The position numbers were made by a program, and so were the translations under genes. The notes under the pieces are model-generated. The model ran no database searches, had not been told where the DNA came from, and worked only from the letters and a program-made list of their open reading frames with translations. Below, piece after piece: positions 11,091-21,875 of a stretch of DNA of 64,000 bases. Every line of letters starts with the position of its first letter. Within the stretch, counting starts at the first letter, position 1. Location of the stretch: contig CAWKFA010000016.1 of the NCBI GenBank assembly GCA_963848825.1, forward strand, positions 186,001 to 250,000, written 5' to 3'. This stretch comes from CAVVSQ01 sp963848825. GTDB lineage: Bacteria > Planctomycetota > Planctomycetia > Gemmatales > Gemmataceae.

Positions 11091-11269
11091 AGGACCTTAT
11101 TTTAACAAACTGCCTGGCCGATAACATCCCACGCGGCCGGCCGAGAGCAAATCAGGGATTTGAAACGTAACGACGTGCAATTCGAGCCTGTTGAGCTGGA
11201 TGAAACGTTGCAAGACGCAGGGTTGCCGTGGCCGTCGCAATAGGCCACTGGGACGAGGGGACACCGATT
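11091..11269. other. Intergenic gap upstream of the TPR/GT operon
   Basis: About 180 bases between the start of the minus-strand TPR/GT operon and the stop of the Anbu-type gene, which is on the same strand. It should hold the operon promoter. The only A+T-rich candidate I see is TAAAAT (minus strand, just upstream of the ATG), too close to the start to be convincing, with no clear -35 hexamer. I see no hairpin terminator. Confidence 0.3.
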
Positions 11270-12025
11270 TTATTTCGCCGCTGGCTGAATCCTCTTTTGC
11301 TCCTCGAAGCGCACGGGGGGCAACTCTTGCACGGACTTGCGGAGGGCCTGTTCCCACTGGACGTGGATGGCGCGAAGGTCGGGGTCGTCGGCGCCGAATC
11401 GGCGATGGCGCGTTATCTCCAGATCGTCGGCAGTGTAGACGACCAGGTCGATCGGCGGTCCAACCGTCACGTTGGAGCGCATCGTCGAATCAAGTGAGAT
11501 CAAAGCGTATTTGGTGGCCTCCTCGAGCGAGGTTCGGCCATAACGGATGCCGCGGTCCAGGATGGGGCGACCGTACTTGAACTCGCCAATCTGCACATAA
11601 GGCGATTCTTCCGCCGCCGAGAGCGGGTTGCCCTGAGGATAAACGAGAAATAAGCCGTGCGGCTCCCCCAGTATTTGACCTCCCAGGATGATGTGAACAT
11701 TGTAGCGATAGCCGTCACGCTCCAGGTCGGAACGATCGAGGATACCGACACGTCGAATTTGATCGCCAATGACGCGGGCGGCGTCGTACATCGTGGGGGC
11801 CGACGCCAGGCCGATACCCCTCGTGAAGTCGCGGTCCAGTAAGGTCATCACCGACTGCGATAGCGACAGGCTGCCGCTGCACAGCAGTACGAAAACACGT
11901 TTGCCCGGCATCACGAATTTGTGCATCTTCCGGCAAATATTGACGTCGTCATAGCCGGCATTGGTCCGCGAGTCGGAGGCCAGGACCAGGCCCTGGTGTG
12001 TCATAATGCCTAGACAGTAGGTCAC
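11270..12025 (-). CDS. Anbu-type proteasome-like peptidase
   Basis: About 251 residues of the proteasome beta-subunit/HslV fold, of the Anbu (ancestral beta subunit) subgroup. The start is a GTG at 12025 preceded by a strong GAGGAG seven bases away; it gives TYCLGIMTHQGLVLASDSRT right after the initiator, exactly the form in which Anbu exposes Thr as the N-terminal nucleophile. The frame is open 24 codons further upstream, but that would bury the Thr. Other family landmarks: MHKFVMPGKRVFVLLCSGSL, a GQILGEPHGLFLVYPQGN strand and Asp/Ser-rich EATKYALISLDSTMRSN. Anbu assembles into a ring or helical oligomer in the cytoplasm; its substrates are not established. It is divergent from a transglutaminase gene, a partner often seen next to Anbu in other bacteria. 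Confidence 0.88.
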   Translation of the reverse strand: MTYCLGIMTHQGLVLASDSRTNAGYDDVNICRKMHKFVMPGKRVFVLLCSGSLSLSQSVMTLLDRDFTRGIGLASAPTMYDAARVIGDQIRRVGILDRSDLERDGYRYNVHIILGGQILGEPHGLFLVYPQGNPLSAAEESPYVQIGEFKYGRPILDRGIRYGRTSLEEATKYALISLDSTMRSNVTVGPPIDLVVYTADDLEITRHRRFGADDPDLRAIHVQWEQALRKSVQELPPVRFEEQKRIQPAAK

Positions 12026-12171
12026 GACTTTTCTCCTCTTCGTAAAATCCCCGGTCACCGGTTCGTTCCCACGGGCAGACCGCTCCGTAAGCGGCATGGT
12101 TCAAGGAGAGCGCCGCTTTGGATATAAAGATACGATAGGAGAAACGAACCCGCCTCACCACAGGGACTGCC
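12026..12171. promoter_or_regulatory. Divergent promoter region, Anbu / transglutaminase
   Basis: 146 bases between two start codons facing away from each other, so both promoters must lie here unless transcription comes from further off. It contains the GAGGAG ribosome site of the Anbu gene (minus strand) and a relatively A+T-rich TATAAAGATACGATAGG at about 12123-12139 on the plus strand. I cannot identify convincing paired -35/-10 boxes. Confidence 0.35.
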
Positions 12172-13093
12172 ATGCTGATCCGGCTGGGATATGAACTGGT
12201 GTTTCAAATACCGGCCCGCACGCCGATGGTGTTGATGCTCTACACCCACCCGTCGCAAGCCGGTTCCCTCCGAACGGGGGATTGGATTCGCATCGAGCCG
12301 GACGCCCCTGTCGAAGTGTTCACGGACCCCTTCGGTAACTTTTGCGGCCGTCTCGTGGCCGCCGCCGGCAAACTGAGGCTGTGGAACACGACGCTTATCG
12401 CGAACAGCGGCTTGCCCGATCCGGTCTGCCCAGCGCGCCCAGCAGCAGTCCGTCGAATCGTTGCCACCGGCAGTGTTGCCCTTCTTGCTGGGTAGCCGTT
12501 ACTGTGAGGTGGATAGACTGACCGAAGTCGCCTGGTCTCTCTTCGGACAAACGTGGGCCGGCTGGTCGCGCGTGCAAACCATATGCGACTGGGTCCATGA
12601 AAACGTCCAGTTCGGCTACGAGTACGCCAGCCCATTCAAGAGCGCCTTCGATGTCTACCGTGAACGCCAGGGTGTTTGCCGGGACTTCAACCATTTAGCT
12701 TTAACCTTTTGTCGCTGCCTGGGAATTCCGGCACGCTATGTAACAGGCTACCTGGGAGATATCGGCGTGCCTTTCTCACCAGCCCCCATGGACTTTAGCG
12801 GCTGGTTCGAGGCCTATCTGGGCGGTCAATGGTACACGTTCGACGCCAGGCACAATATTCCCCGCGTCGGCCGTGTGGTGATGGCCCGTGGGCGAGATGC
12901 GGTGGACGTGGCCTTGACCACCTCGTTCGGTCCCACGACGCTTGAAAAGTTTGTCGTCTACACCGAGGAAGTTCCAGAGCCCCGGCCCGCCGCGGATATT
13001 GGAGGAGGCACGCTTTCTTGGAACGGAGCGGGACGGAACGTGGGGCTTGGCGAAGGGGGCGTCCTTCTGCCCGGAGTGACGATTGCGCAATAA
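12172..13093 (+). CDS. Transglutaminase-like cysteine peptidase-fold protein (one frameshift)
   Basis: About 306 residues after bridging one break. Residues 1-90 are the beta-rich N-terminal domain of bacterial transglutaminase-like proteins (MLIRLGYELVFQIPARTPMV, RTGDWIRIEPDAPVEVFTD). The frame is lost at about 12435 and resumes as LPPAVLPFLLGSRYCEVDRL. The catalytic core follows: RVQTICDWVHENVQFGY, the Cys in RQGVCRDFNHLALTFCRCLG, and the His and Asp region in WYTFDARHNIPRVGRV. There is no signal peptide, so it is probably cytoplasmic. These proteins are often encoded with Anbu, an alpha-E protein and a circularly permuted ATP-grasp enzyme; the last two are not in this window. The exact reaction is unknown: peptidase, deamidase or amide-ligase chemistry are all possible. 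Confidence 0.82.
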
Positions 13094-13122
13094 ACCAATG
13101 GCTGAGTGTTGACGAGTAAACC

Positions 13123-14517
13123 ATGAAACGCATCCTCCCGCTACTGTCCATCTTTTTGGGTCTGGCGCTATTTACAGGCCCAGGTTCCGTGGTGCTGGCC
13201 CAAGATACCAGGCCCGGACGACCGCCCAACATTGTGCTGATCTATGTCGATGACATGGGTTACACGGACCTGGGCTGCTTTGGGGCCAAAAAGATCAAGA
13301 CACCCAATATTGATCGTATGGCGAAGCAGGGGACGCGCTTCACCAGCTTCTATGTGGCGCAGCCGATCTGTTCCGCCTCACGGGCTGCCCTGTTGACGGG
13401 CAAATATTCGAACCGCGCTGGCATCCTGGGTGCTCTTGGCCCCGGCAGCAAAAATGGCCTGGCTCCCAAGCAGACGACGATCGCCGAAATGCTCAGGTCG
13501 CTCAGCTATGCCACCTCGATCATCGGCAAGTGGCACCTCGGCCATCTCCCTGAATTTCTGCCGACACGGCACGGTTTCGATGAATACTACGGCCTGCCCT
13601 ATTCCAACGACATGTGGCCCAAGCACCCCACCGCGAAATATCCACCGCTGCCGTTGATCGAGGGCGAGAAGGTGATTGCCGAAAACCCCGATCAAACACA
13701 ACTCACGACCGAATACACCAAACGCGCCGTGCGGTTTATCAACCAGAACAAGGACCGCCCCTTCTTCCTGTATCTGGCACATTCGATGCCTCACGTGCCG
13801 CTCTTCGTGTCAGAGCGTTTCAAAGGTAAATCGGAGCAAGGGCTCTACGGCGACGTAATCATGGAACTTGACTGGTCCGTGGGCCAAATTCTGGATACCC
13901 TGCGCCAGCTTGGCCTGGATGACAATACTCTGGTTCTCTTCGCCTCCGATAACGGACCCTGGCTGTCCTACGGCAACCATGCCGGGTCCGCGGGCATATT
14001 GCGCGAAGGGAAAGCAACCACCTGGGAGGGAGGAGTGCGCATCCCCTTCATCATCCGCTGGCCCGGCAAGGTCCCCGCCGACAAGACACGGACGGAACCA
14101 GCCATGACCATCGATGTCCTGCCCACCCTGGCCCATATCACCGGCGCGAAACTGCCCGCCGGCAAGATCGACGGTAAGGACATCAGCGCTCTCTTCTTCG
14201 GGGAGTCCGGCGCCAAGAGCCCGCACGAAGCCTATTACTTTTACTGGAACAACGAGCTGCATGCCGTCCGCTCCGGCCCCTGGAAACTTTATTTCCCACA
14301 CACCTACCCTACCCTGGCGGAAAATAGTGTTGGCAGCGACGGCAAGCCTGGGCTCTACAAGCAGGTTCAGGTCGGCCTGGAGCTGTACAATCTCGATTCC
14401 GATCTCGGTGAACGCACCGCTGTAACCGCCCAGAATCCCGAAGTAGTTCGCCGCTTGCAGATGCTGGCCGACCAGATGCGGGCGGATTTGGGGGATTCGC
14501 TAAGGACTTCCAAGTGA
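13123..14517 (+). CDS. Exported sulfatase (arylsulfatase family)
   Basis: 464 residues, intact. Residues 1-26 are a signal peptide (LLSIFLGLALFTG... with cleavage after VLAQ or nearby). The metal-binding start IVLIYVDDMGYTDLGCFG provides the Asp pair. The formylglycine signature is CSASRAALLTG with Cys at residue 83, followed by IGKWHLGH and, later, FASDNGP and WEGGVRIPFIIRWPGK, the canonical family blocks. It should hydrolyse sulfate esters, probably of polysaccharides, in the periplasm after Cys is converted to formylglycine; the substrate cannot be told from sequence. It starts 30 bases after the transglutaminase gene and its stop overlaps the next start (GTGA), so the three may be co-transcribed. 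Confidence 0.9.
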   Translation: MKRILPLLSIFLGLALFTGPGSVVLAQDTRPGRPPNIVLIYVDDMGYTDLGCFGAKKIKTPNIDRMAKQGTRFTSFYVAQPICSASRAALLTGKYSNRAGILGALGPGSKNGLAPKQTTIAEMLRSLSYATSIIGKWHLGHLPEFLPTRHGFDEYYGLPYSNDMWPKHPTAKYPPLPLIEGEKVIAENPDQTQLTTEYTKRAVRFINQNKDRPFFLYLAHSMPHVPLFVSERFKGKSEQGLYGDVIMELDWSVGQILDTLRQLGLDDNTLVLFASDNGPWLSYGNHAGSAGILREGKATTWEGGVRIPFIIRWPGKVPADKTRTEPAMTIDVLPTLAHITGAKLPAGKIDGKDISALFFGESGAKSPHEAYYFYWNNELHAVRSGPWKLYFPHTYPTLAENSVGSDGKPGLYKQVQVGLELYNLDSDLGERTAVTAQNPEVVRRLQMLADQMRADLGDSLRTSK

Positions 14518-16073
14518 TAAAGCTCAACCTCAAGAAATTTGAAAAGAACCTGGTGGTACGTCCGCTGCGACCTGCTGACTGGGAAGGAGTGGTCGAGCTG
14601 CAGCGCAAGTGTTTTCCGGGCATGATCGAGACCTGGACGCGAGAGCAGTTTTTGAGCCAGCTCGCCATGTTTCCCGAGGGACAGATCTGCGTGGAATATC
14701 AGGGCAAGCTGGTAGCCTCCTCCAGCAGTCTTATCCTCGATTTCGAGCTCTACAAGGATTATCACAATTTCGATGAGATCACCGACAATGGCTTTCTCCG
14801 CAATCACCGGGCAGACGGCAGGACACTTTACGGCATCGAGATGATGGTTGATCCGGAGTACCGCGGCATGAAGCTGGCCCACCGCCTTTACGATGCCCGC
14901 AAACAGCTCGCCCGCGAACGCAATCTGATGCGCATTGTCGTCGGCGGCCGCATTCCCGGCTATGGCCAACACGCTGACAAGATGTCGGCACGCGCCTACA
15001 TCGACAAGGTTATCGACAAGTCGCTGCATGACTCCGTTCTCACCACGCAGCTTTCCAACGGCTTCGTCCTCAAGCGCCTCATTCCCGATTATTTGACCGC
15101 CGACGCCGACTCGAAGGGATATGCCGCCTTTCTGGAATGGGCCAACCTGGATTATGTTCCCGATCAGCGGAAACGCTTTCTGCCCGTGGCCCCGGCGCGC
15201 GTTTGCGTGGTCCAGTATCAGATGCGGGTTGTCAAGAGTTTTGAGGCCTTTGCCAACCATGTGGAGTATTTTCTGGATGCGACCTCGGAATACCAATGCG
15301 ATTTCATTCTGTTCCCCGAAATCTTCACGACCCAGATTCTCAGCCTCATCAAGGCGCCCAACCCCGCGGCCGCCGTGCGCGAATTGGCCACCTACACGCC
15401 GCGTTACCTCGAGCTCTTCACTCGCCTGGCCATAAAGTACAACGTCAACATCCTCGGCGGCTCGCACTTCACCGAGGAAGGCAGCGACCTCTACAATGTG
15501 GCCTATCTCTTTCGGCGCGACGGCACGCTCGGCAAGCAATACAAGTTGCATATCACGCCGAGTGAACGCCAGTGGTGGGGTATCAAGGGGGGCGATCGCG
15601 TCGAGGTGTTCGATACGGATCGGGGCAAGATCGCCATTCAGGTTTGCTACGATATCGAGTTTCCGGAACTGACACGCATAGCGGTGGAGCAAGGCGCGCA
15701 GATCATCTTTGTGCCGTTCTGCACCGATGAACGCTACGCCTATCTGCGCGTCCGCTACTGTGCCCAGGCCCGCTGCGTGGAGAATCATGTCTACGTGGCC
15801 ATCGCCGGCAGCGTCGGCAACCTGCCCAACGTGGAAAGTCTCGGCCTGCACTATGCGCAGTCCGCCATCTTCACGCCGTCCGACATTCCCTTCCAGCGCG
15901 ACGCCATCGCCGCCGAATGCACGCCAAACGTCGAGACCGTTGTCTTCGAAGACCTCGACCTGGAGCTACTCAAGCGGCATCGGCAATCCGGCAGCGTTTT
16001 GAACTGGAAAGATCGTCGCGCCGACCTATACGAGGTCCGTTACCTTGGCAAACCACCAGAATCAGGGGCGTGA
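14514..16073 (+). CDS. GNAT acetyltransferase - carbon-nitrogen hydrolase fusion
   Basis: 519 residues. The N-terminal 210 residues are a GNAT domain (VVRPLRPADWEGVVELQRKC, YGIEMMVDPEYRGMKLAHRL, IVVGGRIPGYG). Residues 225-500 are a nitrilase-superfamily amidohydrolase with the catalytic Glu in FILFPEIFTTQ, the Lys in YKLHITPSE and the Cys in IQVCYDIEFPEL. This fusion is a recurring family in planctomycetes and other bacteria; its substrate is unknown, though an amide is hydrolysed and an acyl group may be transferred. The start is a GTG overlapping the sulfatase stop by four bases; no strong ribosome site is visible, so translational coupling is likely. It is cytoplasmic (no signal peptide). 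The tail converges with the DUF1501 gene, leaving only 24 bases. Confidence 0.88.
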   Translation: MIKLNLKKFEKNLVVRPLRPADWEGVVELQRKCFPGMIETWTREQFLSQLAMFPEGQICVEYQGKLVASSSSLILDFELYKDYHNFDEITDNGFLRNHRADGRTLYGIEMMVDPEYRGMKLAHRLYDARKQLARERNLMRIVVGGRIPGYGQHADKMSARAYIDKVIDKSLHDSVLTTQLSNGFVLKRLIPDYLTADADSKGYAAFLEWANLDYVPDQRKRFLPVAPARVCVVQYQMRVVKSFEAFANHVEYFLDATSEYQCDFILFPEIFTTQILSLIKAPNPAAAVRELATYTPRYLELFTRLAIKYNVNILGGSHFTEEGSDLYNVAYLFRRDGTLGKQYKLHITPSERQWWGIKGGDRVEVFDTDRGKIAIQVCYDIEFPELTRIAVEQGAQIIFVPFCTDERYAYLRVRYCAQARCVENHVYVAIAGSVGNLPNVESLGLHYAQSAIFTPSDIPFQRDAIAAECTPNVETVVFEDLDLELLKRHRQSGSVLNWKDRRADLYEVRYLGKPPESGA

Positions 16074-16097
16074 AAAAGCAGATAGCGCGTCTACGTT

Positions 16098-17550
16098 CTA
16101 GGGCGTCCCCCGACAGATGTCGTGAACAACCTCCCCATGAACGTCGGTAAGCCGATATTGTCGTCCCTGGTAGCGGAATGTCAGGCGTTTGTGGTCGATG
16201 CCGCACAGGTGTAAGATCGTCGCCTGCATATCGTGGACGTGCACCGGGTCGGCAGTGATGTTCCAGCCGAAGTCATCGGTCGCGCCATACACAATCCCCG
16301 GTTTGATGCCGCCGCCGGCAAGCCACCAGCTAAAAGCTCGGCCGAAGTGGTCGCGTCCGCGCGGGCTGGCGGGGTCCCCCTGGCCAAAGGGCGTGCGTCC
16401 GAATTCGCCTCCCCAAACGACGAGCGTGTCGTCGAGCAAGCCGCGTTCCTTGAGGTCGCGAACCAGGGCGGCCGAGGGCCCTTCGGTATCGCGGCATTGC
16501 GCTTCAAGCTGCGTGAACAGGTTGCTGTGCTGGTCCCAGCCGGAGTGCATGAGCTGCACAAAGCGGACGCCGCGTTCGAGCAAACGGCGGGCCACGAGGC
16601 AGTTGTTGGCGTACGTGCCCTTGACGAGGACATCAGGGCCGTACCGGTCGAGCGTGCGTTTCGATTCGTTCGAGAAATCGACCAGATCGGGCACGCTGGT
16701 CTGCATGCGAAACGCCATTTCATACTGAGCAATACGCGTTTCGATTTCCGGATCGCCATAGTCGGCGTAGTGGGCGGCATTCATGGCAGCCAGATCGTCG
16801 AGCAGCGCGCGGCGTGCTTCGCGGCTGACACCACTGGGGTTGGCCAAATAAGGGACCAGGTCGCCGGTATTGCGAAACCGCACGCCCTGGAAACGGCTGG
16901 GCAGAAAACCCGTCCCCCAGTAATAGTCGAAGAAAAGCTGGCCGCAGGTTTTGCCGCGGTCACTCGAGGTCATGACGACAAATGTCGGCAGATTATCGCT
17001 TTCGCTGCCCAGTCCGTAAGTCAGCCAGGCACCCATGCTGGGACGGCCTGGCACCTGGGAACCCGTCATGAAGAAGGTCACGCCAGGAGCATGGTTGACG
17101 GCTTCGGTGTTCATGCTGCGCACGACGCAGATGTCATCCGCCAGGGCGCCGATGTTGGGCAGCATTTCACTGAGGCCGAGGCCCGACTGCCCATAGCGGC
17201 GAAAAGGTTTGATGGCGGGCACGCAGGGCCATTTGCCGTAACCGCTGGACATTGTCGAGAGGCGTGTGCTGCCGCGCACAGAGTCCGGAATGTCTCTACC
17301 GGCCATACGGCCCAGGATCGGCTTTTCGTCAAAAAGGTCGACGTGTGACGGCCCACCCCCCTGCCAGAGTACAACGACGCGCCGTGCCCTTGGAGGATGA
17401 TGTGGCAAGCCAGGCAGGGCCGAATCGCCGCGGCGCAGTCTCCGCGCCCAGGAGCGAGGAGAGGGCAGCAAGGCCCACGCCAGTGGCCGAGGAGCCCAAG
17501 AACTGCCGCCGGTTGATGCTTGCCAGATGATCGAACAAAGTTTGAATCAT
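16098..17550 (-). CDS. DUF1501 protein with Tat signal (one frameshift)
   Basis: About 484 residues. It starts at ATG 17550, with AGGA eight bases upstream. The first 40 residues are a twin-arginine signal: NRRQFLGSSATGVGLAALSS. The frame breaks at about 17430 and resumes as DSALPGLPHHPPRARRVVVL. The body has the DUF1501 landmarks: QGGGPSHVDLFDEKP, PGVTFFMTGSQVPGRPSMGA, MHSGWDQHSNLFTQLE, VVWGGEFGRTPFGQ and DHFGRAFSWWLAGGGIKPG. The fold belongs to the alkaline-phosphatase/sulfatase superfamily; the activity is not known. The gene lies 59 bases downstream of a PSCyt1/DUF1549/DUF1553 gene, the standard planctomycete pair, so the two products probably act together in the periplasm. Confidence 0.88.
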
Positions 17551-17609
17551 GCAAAATTCCTGTAGGGTGGCGTCAAGCGTACTCGCGCTGACCCACCGAA
17601 ATTCAAAAT

Positions 17610-20136
17610 TTACTCCCGCGTCAATGCTTCATCGAGGTTCAGAATTGCCAGACAGACGGCTGCCAGGGCCGCATGTTCGGTAATATTGAGCTCTTCGCCG
17701 CGACGGCTGGCGCCGACCGCCAAGAGCGCCAGCGCAGCCTTGCTATCGGCCGCAAAAAACTGAGCCTGGCGGTCGTAGGCTCGACGTAGGGCTTGCAGAT
17801 CTCCTAGCAGTTGGCTGGCGCGCGACGACCTGCCGAAACGCGAAAGTCAGGCGATTGTCAAGTTCGCTACTCGCCTTGATGCTTCGTTCCGCGAGGACGC
17901 GTGCCGCTTCCACCCAGGTGGGATCGTTGAGGGTCGTCAGCGCATGCAAGGGCGTGCTCGTTGCCGCCAGGCGGACGCGGCATGTTTGGCGGCTGGAGGC
18001 GTCGAACAGGTTCGCCGGACCAACTGTTCGCCGCCAGAAGGTATAAAGACTGCGGCGGTAAAGGTCGGTGCCCTTCGAGGCAGGATACGTGAAGTCGCGT
18101 TCCTTGGTAATCGCGAGGGCCTCCCAGACCTGGTCGGGCTGGTACGGATAAACCGGCGCGCCGCCCACGCGCGGCTCCAGCAATCCGGACGCCGCCAACG
18201 CCCAATCACGCAAAATCATCGATGGCATGCGAAACCGGCTGGCACGAGCGTAGAGCCGATTCTCTGCATCGCGAGCTCGATGCGCGGCAGTCATTTTACT
18301 TGACTGGCGGTAGGTCGAACTCGTCACAATCAAGCGATTAATGGCCTTCATGCTCCAGCCGCACTCGCGAAACTCGACGGCCAGCCAATCAAGAAGCGGC
18401 CCGTGCACGGGATACTCACCCTGCACGCCAAAGTCCTCAGACGTCTTGACGATGCCGATGCCAAAGAAGTGTTGCCAAAGACGATTGACTTGCACCCGTG
18501 CCGTCAGTGGTTGCTCTGGCGACAGCAGCCAGCGCGCCAGGCCAAGCCTATCCCGCGAAGCGTCCGCCGGCAGCGGCGGCAGAAAGGCAGGCGTGCGAAA
18601 GGTAACTTTCTCCTTCGGTTTGAGGTACTCGCCACGATCAAGAACCCGGGTCTGACGCGGTTTCGCATCGCTCATGATCATGACGCGCGGCACCTTGTCA
18701 CCCTTGTAATCGGCTAGCTTTTTCTTCAGGGCCGCCACTTTGGCCGAAGCCAGGTCTATGGCCGCGACACCGCCCCGAACTTTCTCGTCGAAGCTTTTTT
18801 TGAGACCGGCATCGAGTGCCCGTTTGTCGGCGTCCGATGGATCGGTATTCTGTAGCGACTTTACCAGCGCGGCCGGCAACTTGCCGAGCTCGGCCGCGTC
18901 GCCATCGTCTACCTTCGCCCTCCATTCCCGGAAGGCTGTGTCGGCGAGTTGCTTCGACTTCGCTTCGGCCTGCCTCATCTCGTTTTCGAATTGCTTGATC
19001 TGGGACTTGTTTTCCTCGGTTGGCAGTTCCAGGAACGGCGCCGCGACGCGAATACGTGCCGATTGTCGTTGCGGGGTGCCTGATTCCGGGACACGATTGA
19101 AGGCATCGAGCATGCTGTAGTAATCAACCGCCGTGATCGGGTCGTATTTATGGTCGTGACACTGCGCACAGGCCATGGTAAGGCCAAGCCAGGTAGTCGC
19201 GGTCGTGTCCATGCGGTCGAACAAGTTCACCCAGCGCTGTTCTTCGGGAATGGCGCCGCCTTCGCCATTGAGAAGATGATTGCGATTGAAGCCGCTCGCG
19301 ATTTTTTGATCCGTCGTTGCACCTGGAAGCAGATCGCCGGCTAGCTGCCAGGTGGTGAACTGGTCGAAGGGCAGATCGGCATTGAGGGCCCGCACGACCC
19401 AGTCGCGCCAGAGCCACTGCCAGGTGTCGCCGTCCTGCTGAAAGCCATTGCTGTCGGCATAACGCGCCGCGTCGAGCCAGGGAATGGCCAGGCGTTCGCC
19501 ATAATGCTGGCTGGCGAGCAAGCGGTCAACTTGTTTCTCATAAGCGTTGGGGTCCTTGTCCGCAACAAAGGCATCGACTTCCGCCGGCGTGGGCGGCAGA
19601 CCAATGAGATCTATGGAGAGACGGCGAAGCAATGTCGGCCGATCCGCCTCGGGCGACGGCTCCATCCCCTCGCGCTCGAGTTTGTGCAGAACAAAAGCGT
19701 CGATCGGCGTGCGCACCCAGGCAATGTTTTTGACGTCAGGAAGCGGGGGCCTGCGCGGCGCGACAAAAGCCCAATGCACGGCATACGGGGCACCCGCCGC
19801 GATCCACTGCTCGAGCAGGTCTTTTTGCGCGTCGCTGAGGCGATGGTTCGACTTCACCGGCGGCATCAAGGTTCGGGGGTCGCTGGAACGGATGCGCTTT
19901 ATGAGTTCGCTGTTCGCCGGGTCCTTGGGCACAATTACGCCGGCGTCGAGCGCGCCTGCGCGTTCGTCAAGACGGAGGTCCGCCTTGCGTTTGTTGCCGT
20001 CCTGCCCGTGACAGGCAAAACAATTCTCCGAGAGAATGGGGCGAATGTCCCGATTGAAATCGATAACTTCATCCGCATTTAGCGCAGTCGCCGCCAGGGA
20101 AATGTTCAAAGAAACCAGTGTCACGATAAACCGCAT
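17610..20136 (-). CDS. PSCyt1 - DUF1549 - DUF1553 protein, cytochrome c-like (one frameshift)
   Basis: About 841 residues. The start chosen is ATG 20136, preceded by GAGG, which gives the signal peptide MRFIVTLVSLNISLAATA; the frame is open 13 codons upstream. Residues 25-110 are a planctomycete cytochrome c domain with haem motif CFACH (ENCFACHGQDGNKRK). DUF1549 follows (VRTPIDAFVLHKLEREGMEP, LLRRLSIDLIGLPPTPAEVD, a second CxxCH in CAQCHDHKYDP), then an alpha-helical Lys/Ala-rich linker and DUF1553 (LTARVQVNRLWQHFFGIGIV, LLDWLAVEFRECGWSMKAIN). A frame break at about 17810 hides the real end: in the next frame the chain continues LLGDLQALRRAYDRQAQFF to EALTRE and a stop at 17610. Periplasmic; function unknown, possibly redox-linked polysaccharide processing with the DUF1501 partner. 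Confidence 0.88.
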
Positions 20137-20252
20137 AGCTGCCTCGACAATTGCAGGCACGCTCGCGCGTGCCATCCGCCCTATCTCGCCGGGACCGGTC
20201 CAGTTCTATGTCAGTCGCGCATTTTATCCGGCACAAGCCGCTGCATGCCACC

Positions 20253-21709
20253 CTACGGCGCCCTGCTGCGGCCGTCTTTCTTTACCTTTTCCAAAATCGC
20301 CGTCATTTTTTGCACTAATTCCGGCTCCTGTAGCCAGCGGTTATTGCTCTCCTGGGGATCCTGGGCAAGATTAAAGAGTTCGCCGCGAGCCTCCCCGGGT
20401 CTGGGCACGATGTTCATGGGCTTGCTGAAGCCATGCGAGCCGAGTGCGTTCGTGAGGCGCCATGGACCCTGCCGGATCGCGAACGTGCCATCGTAAGAAT
20501 GCAGTATCGTGGCTTCACGTATGGGCCGTTCGAGCTTCGCGCCGATGAGCACCGGCAGAATGTTGAAGCTATCCTCACCAGCCTCGGGCGGCAACTTCTT
20601 GCCGACGATGGCAGCGGTTGTCGCCATCAGGTCCGTCAAGCAAATCGTTTCGTCGCTGACAATGCCCGTCTTCACCTTGCCGGGCCAGCGAACGATGAAG
20701 GGGATGCGATGGCCGCCTTCCCAAATATCCGCCTTTTGCCCATGAAGGTCGGCATTGGCGCGATGTTTCCATTGTTGGATATCTTCGGGCGTCCAATAGG
20801 CCCCGTTGTCGCTGGCGAAAATGACGAGCGTGTTATCGGCAACTTTGGCATCTTCCAAAGCTTTCAGCACCTGACCGACCGAGTCGTCCACCTCCATCAC
20901 CAGGTCGCCATAGGGGCCAACCTTGCTCTTGCCTTCGAACCGCTTGGGGGAGACCCAGGGCATATGCGGCGCAGTCATCGCGAAGTAAAGGAAGAAGGGC
21001 TTGGCGGCTGACTGCTTGCCGAGGAACTCAACGGCCTTCTCGGTCATTTTACCCTGAACTTCGTGATGCTTGAATCCTGGTGCGATGGGACCGGCTCGCC
21101 AAAAGCCGGCGCCGCCGAAGCGTTGCGGGGCACTGGCTTCGATCCAACCCGTGGGTGGCTGTACCAGGCGTTCGTTTTCGATGTAAACGTACGGCGGCAT
21201 ATCGTGCGTCGCGGGAATGCCGAAGAAATAATCGAAGCCTACGGAGCGCGGCCCGGGCGACAGCTCCTGGGCGTAGTTGGTTCGCTGTTGATTGCCCAGC
21301 CCCAGGTGCCACTTCCCGACGCAAGCACAGTAGTATTCAGACATCTTGAGGAGCGACGCCAACGTCATCCGGCCTCGCTCAATGAGCAGAGGATCGTAGC
21401 CGAAGAGCACGCTCTGTTTCAGCCTGGTGCGCCAGCAATACCGCCCCGTCAGAATCCCATAGCGTGTGGGAGTGCACACGGAGGAGGGCGCATGGGCATC
21501 GGTGAAGCGCATGCCCTGTGCGGCTAGCCGGTCAATGTTGGGCGTCGGTATCAAAGAGCCCTTGTTATAGCAACCGGGATCACCGTAACCGAGGTCGTCG
21601 GCGAGAATTAGGACAATATTTGGTGGGCGCCCCGTCTTGTCGCCCGAACGCGCCCGGAAACAAGCAGTAACGGTAGAGTAACCGACAAGATTAAAAGGGA
21701 TGGCTTCAT
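20253..21709 (-). CDS. Exported sulfatase (one frameshift)
   Basis: About 485 residues. The start at ATG 21709 gives a signal peptide (MKPSLLILSVTLPLLLVSG, cleavage near VRA). The frame breaks at about 21635; the other frame continues TGRPPNIVLILADDLGYGDP, so the two parts belong together. The formylglycine motif is CTPTRYGILTGRY, with the usual GKWHLGLG, FASDNGAYWTPED and WEGGHRIPFIVRWPGK. It resembles arylsulfatase A-type enzymes; the substrate is unknown. It is first in a minus-strand run with the PSCyt1/DUF1549/DUF1553 and DUF1501 genes (116 and 59 base gaps), an arrangement common in planctomycetes that fits degradation of sulfated polysaccharides. Confidence 0.88.
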
Positions 21710-21875
21710 AATACCGATGCTACCACAACGAGGCTGCGATGGCGAATCGCGGCAGTCGAGCCGGCCAAGACGCCGCCGGTCCTCCGTTGGACTCGCTTGC
21801 TCGCCTTGACCGTTTCCAGTGGTTGCCGCTACGATGTGGCCCGCATGGAACATTGGCGAACGCAGGAGGCATTGG
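21710..21875. promoter_or_regulatory. Divergent promoter region, sulfatase / SGNH gene
   Basis: 166 bases between two divergent start codons. It carries AGGAGG at 21863-21868, six bases before the ATG of the SGNH gene. On the sulfatase side I see no strong ribosome site. No paired promoter boxes stand out. Confidence 0.3.

Noticed and set aside
14367..15851. 494-codon minus-strand frame opposite the GNAT/nitrilase gene
   Set aside because: The opposite strand encodes a clear, intact family with catalytic residues; the antisense product shows no recognisable domain and no ribosome site.
16233..17348. 371-codon plus-strand frame opposite the DUF1501 gene
   Set aside because: Antisense shadow; the DUF1501 landmarks on the minus strand explain the region fully.
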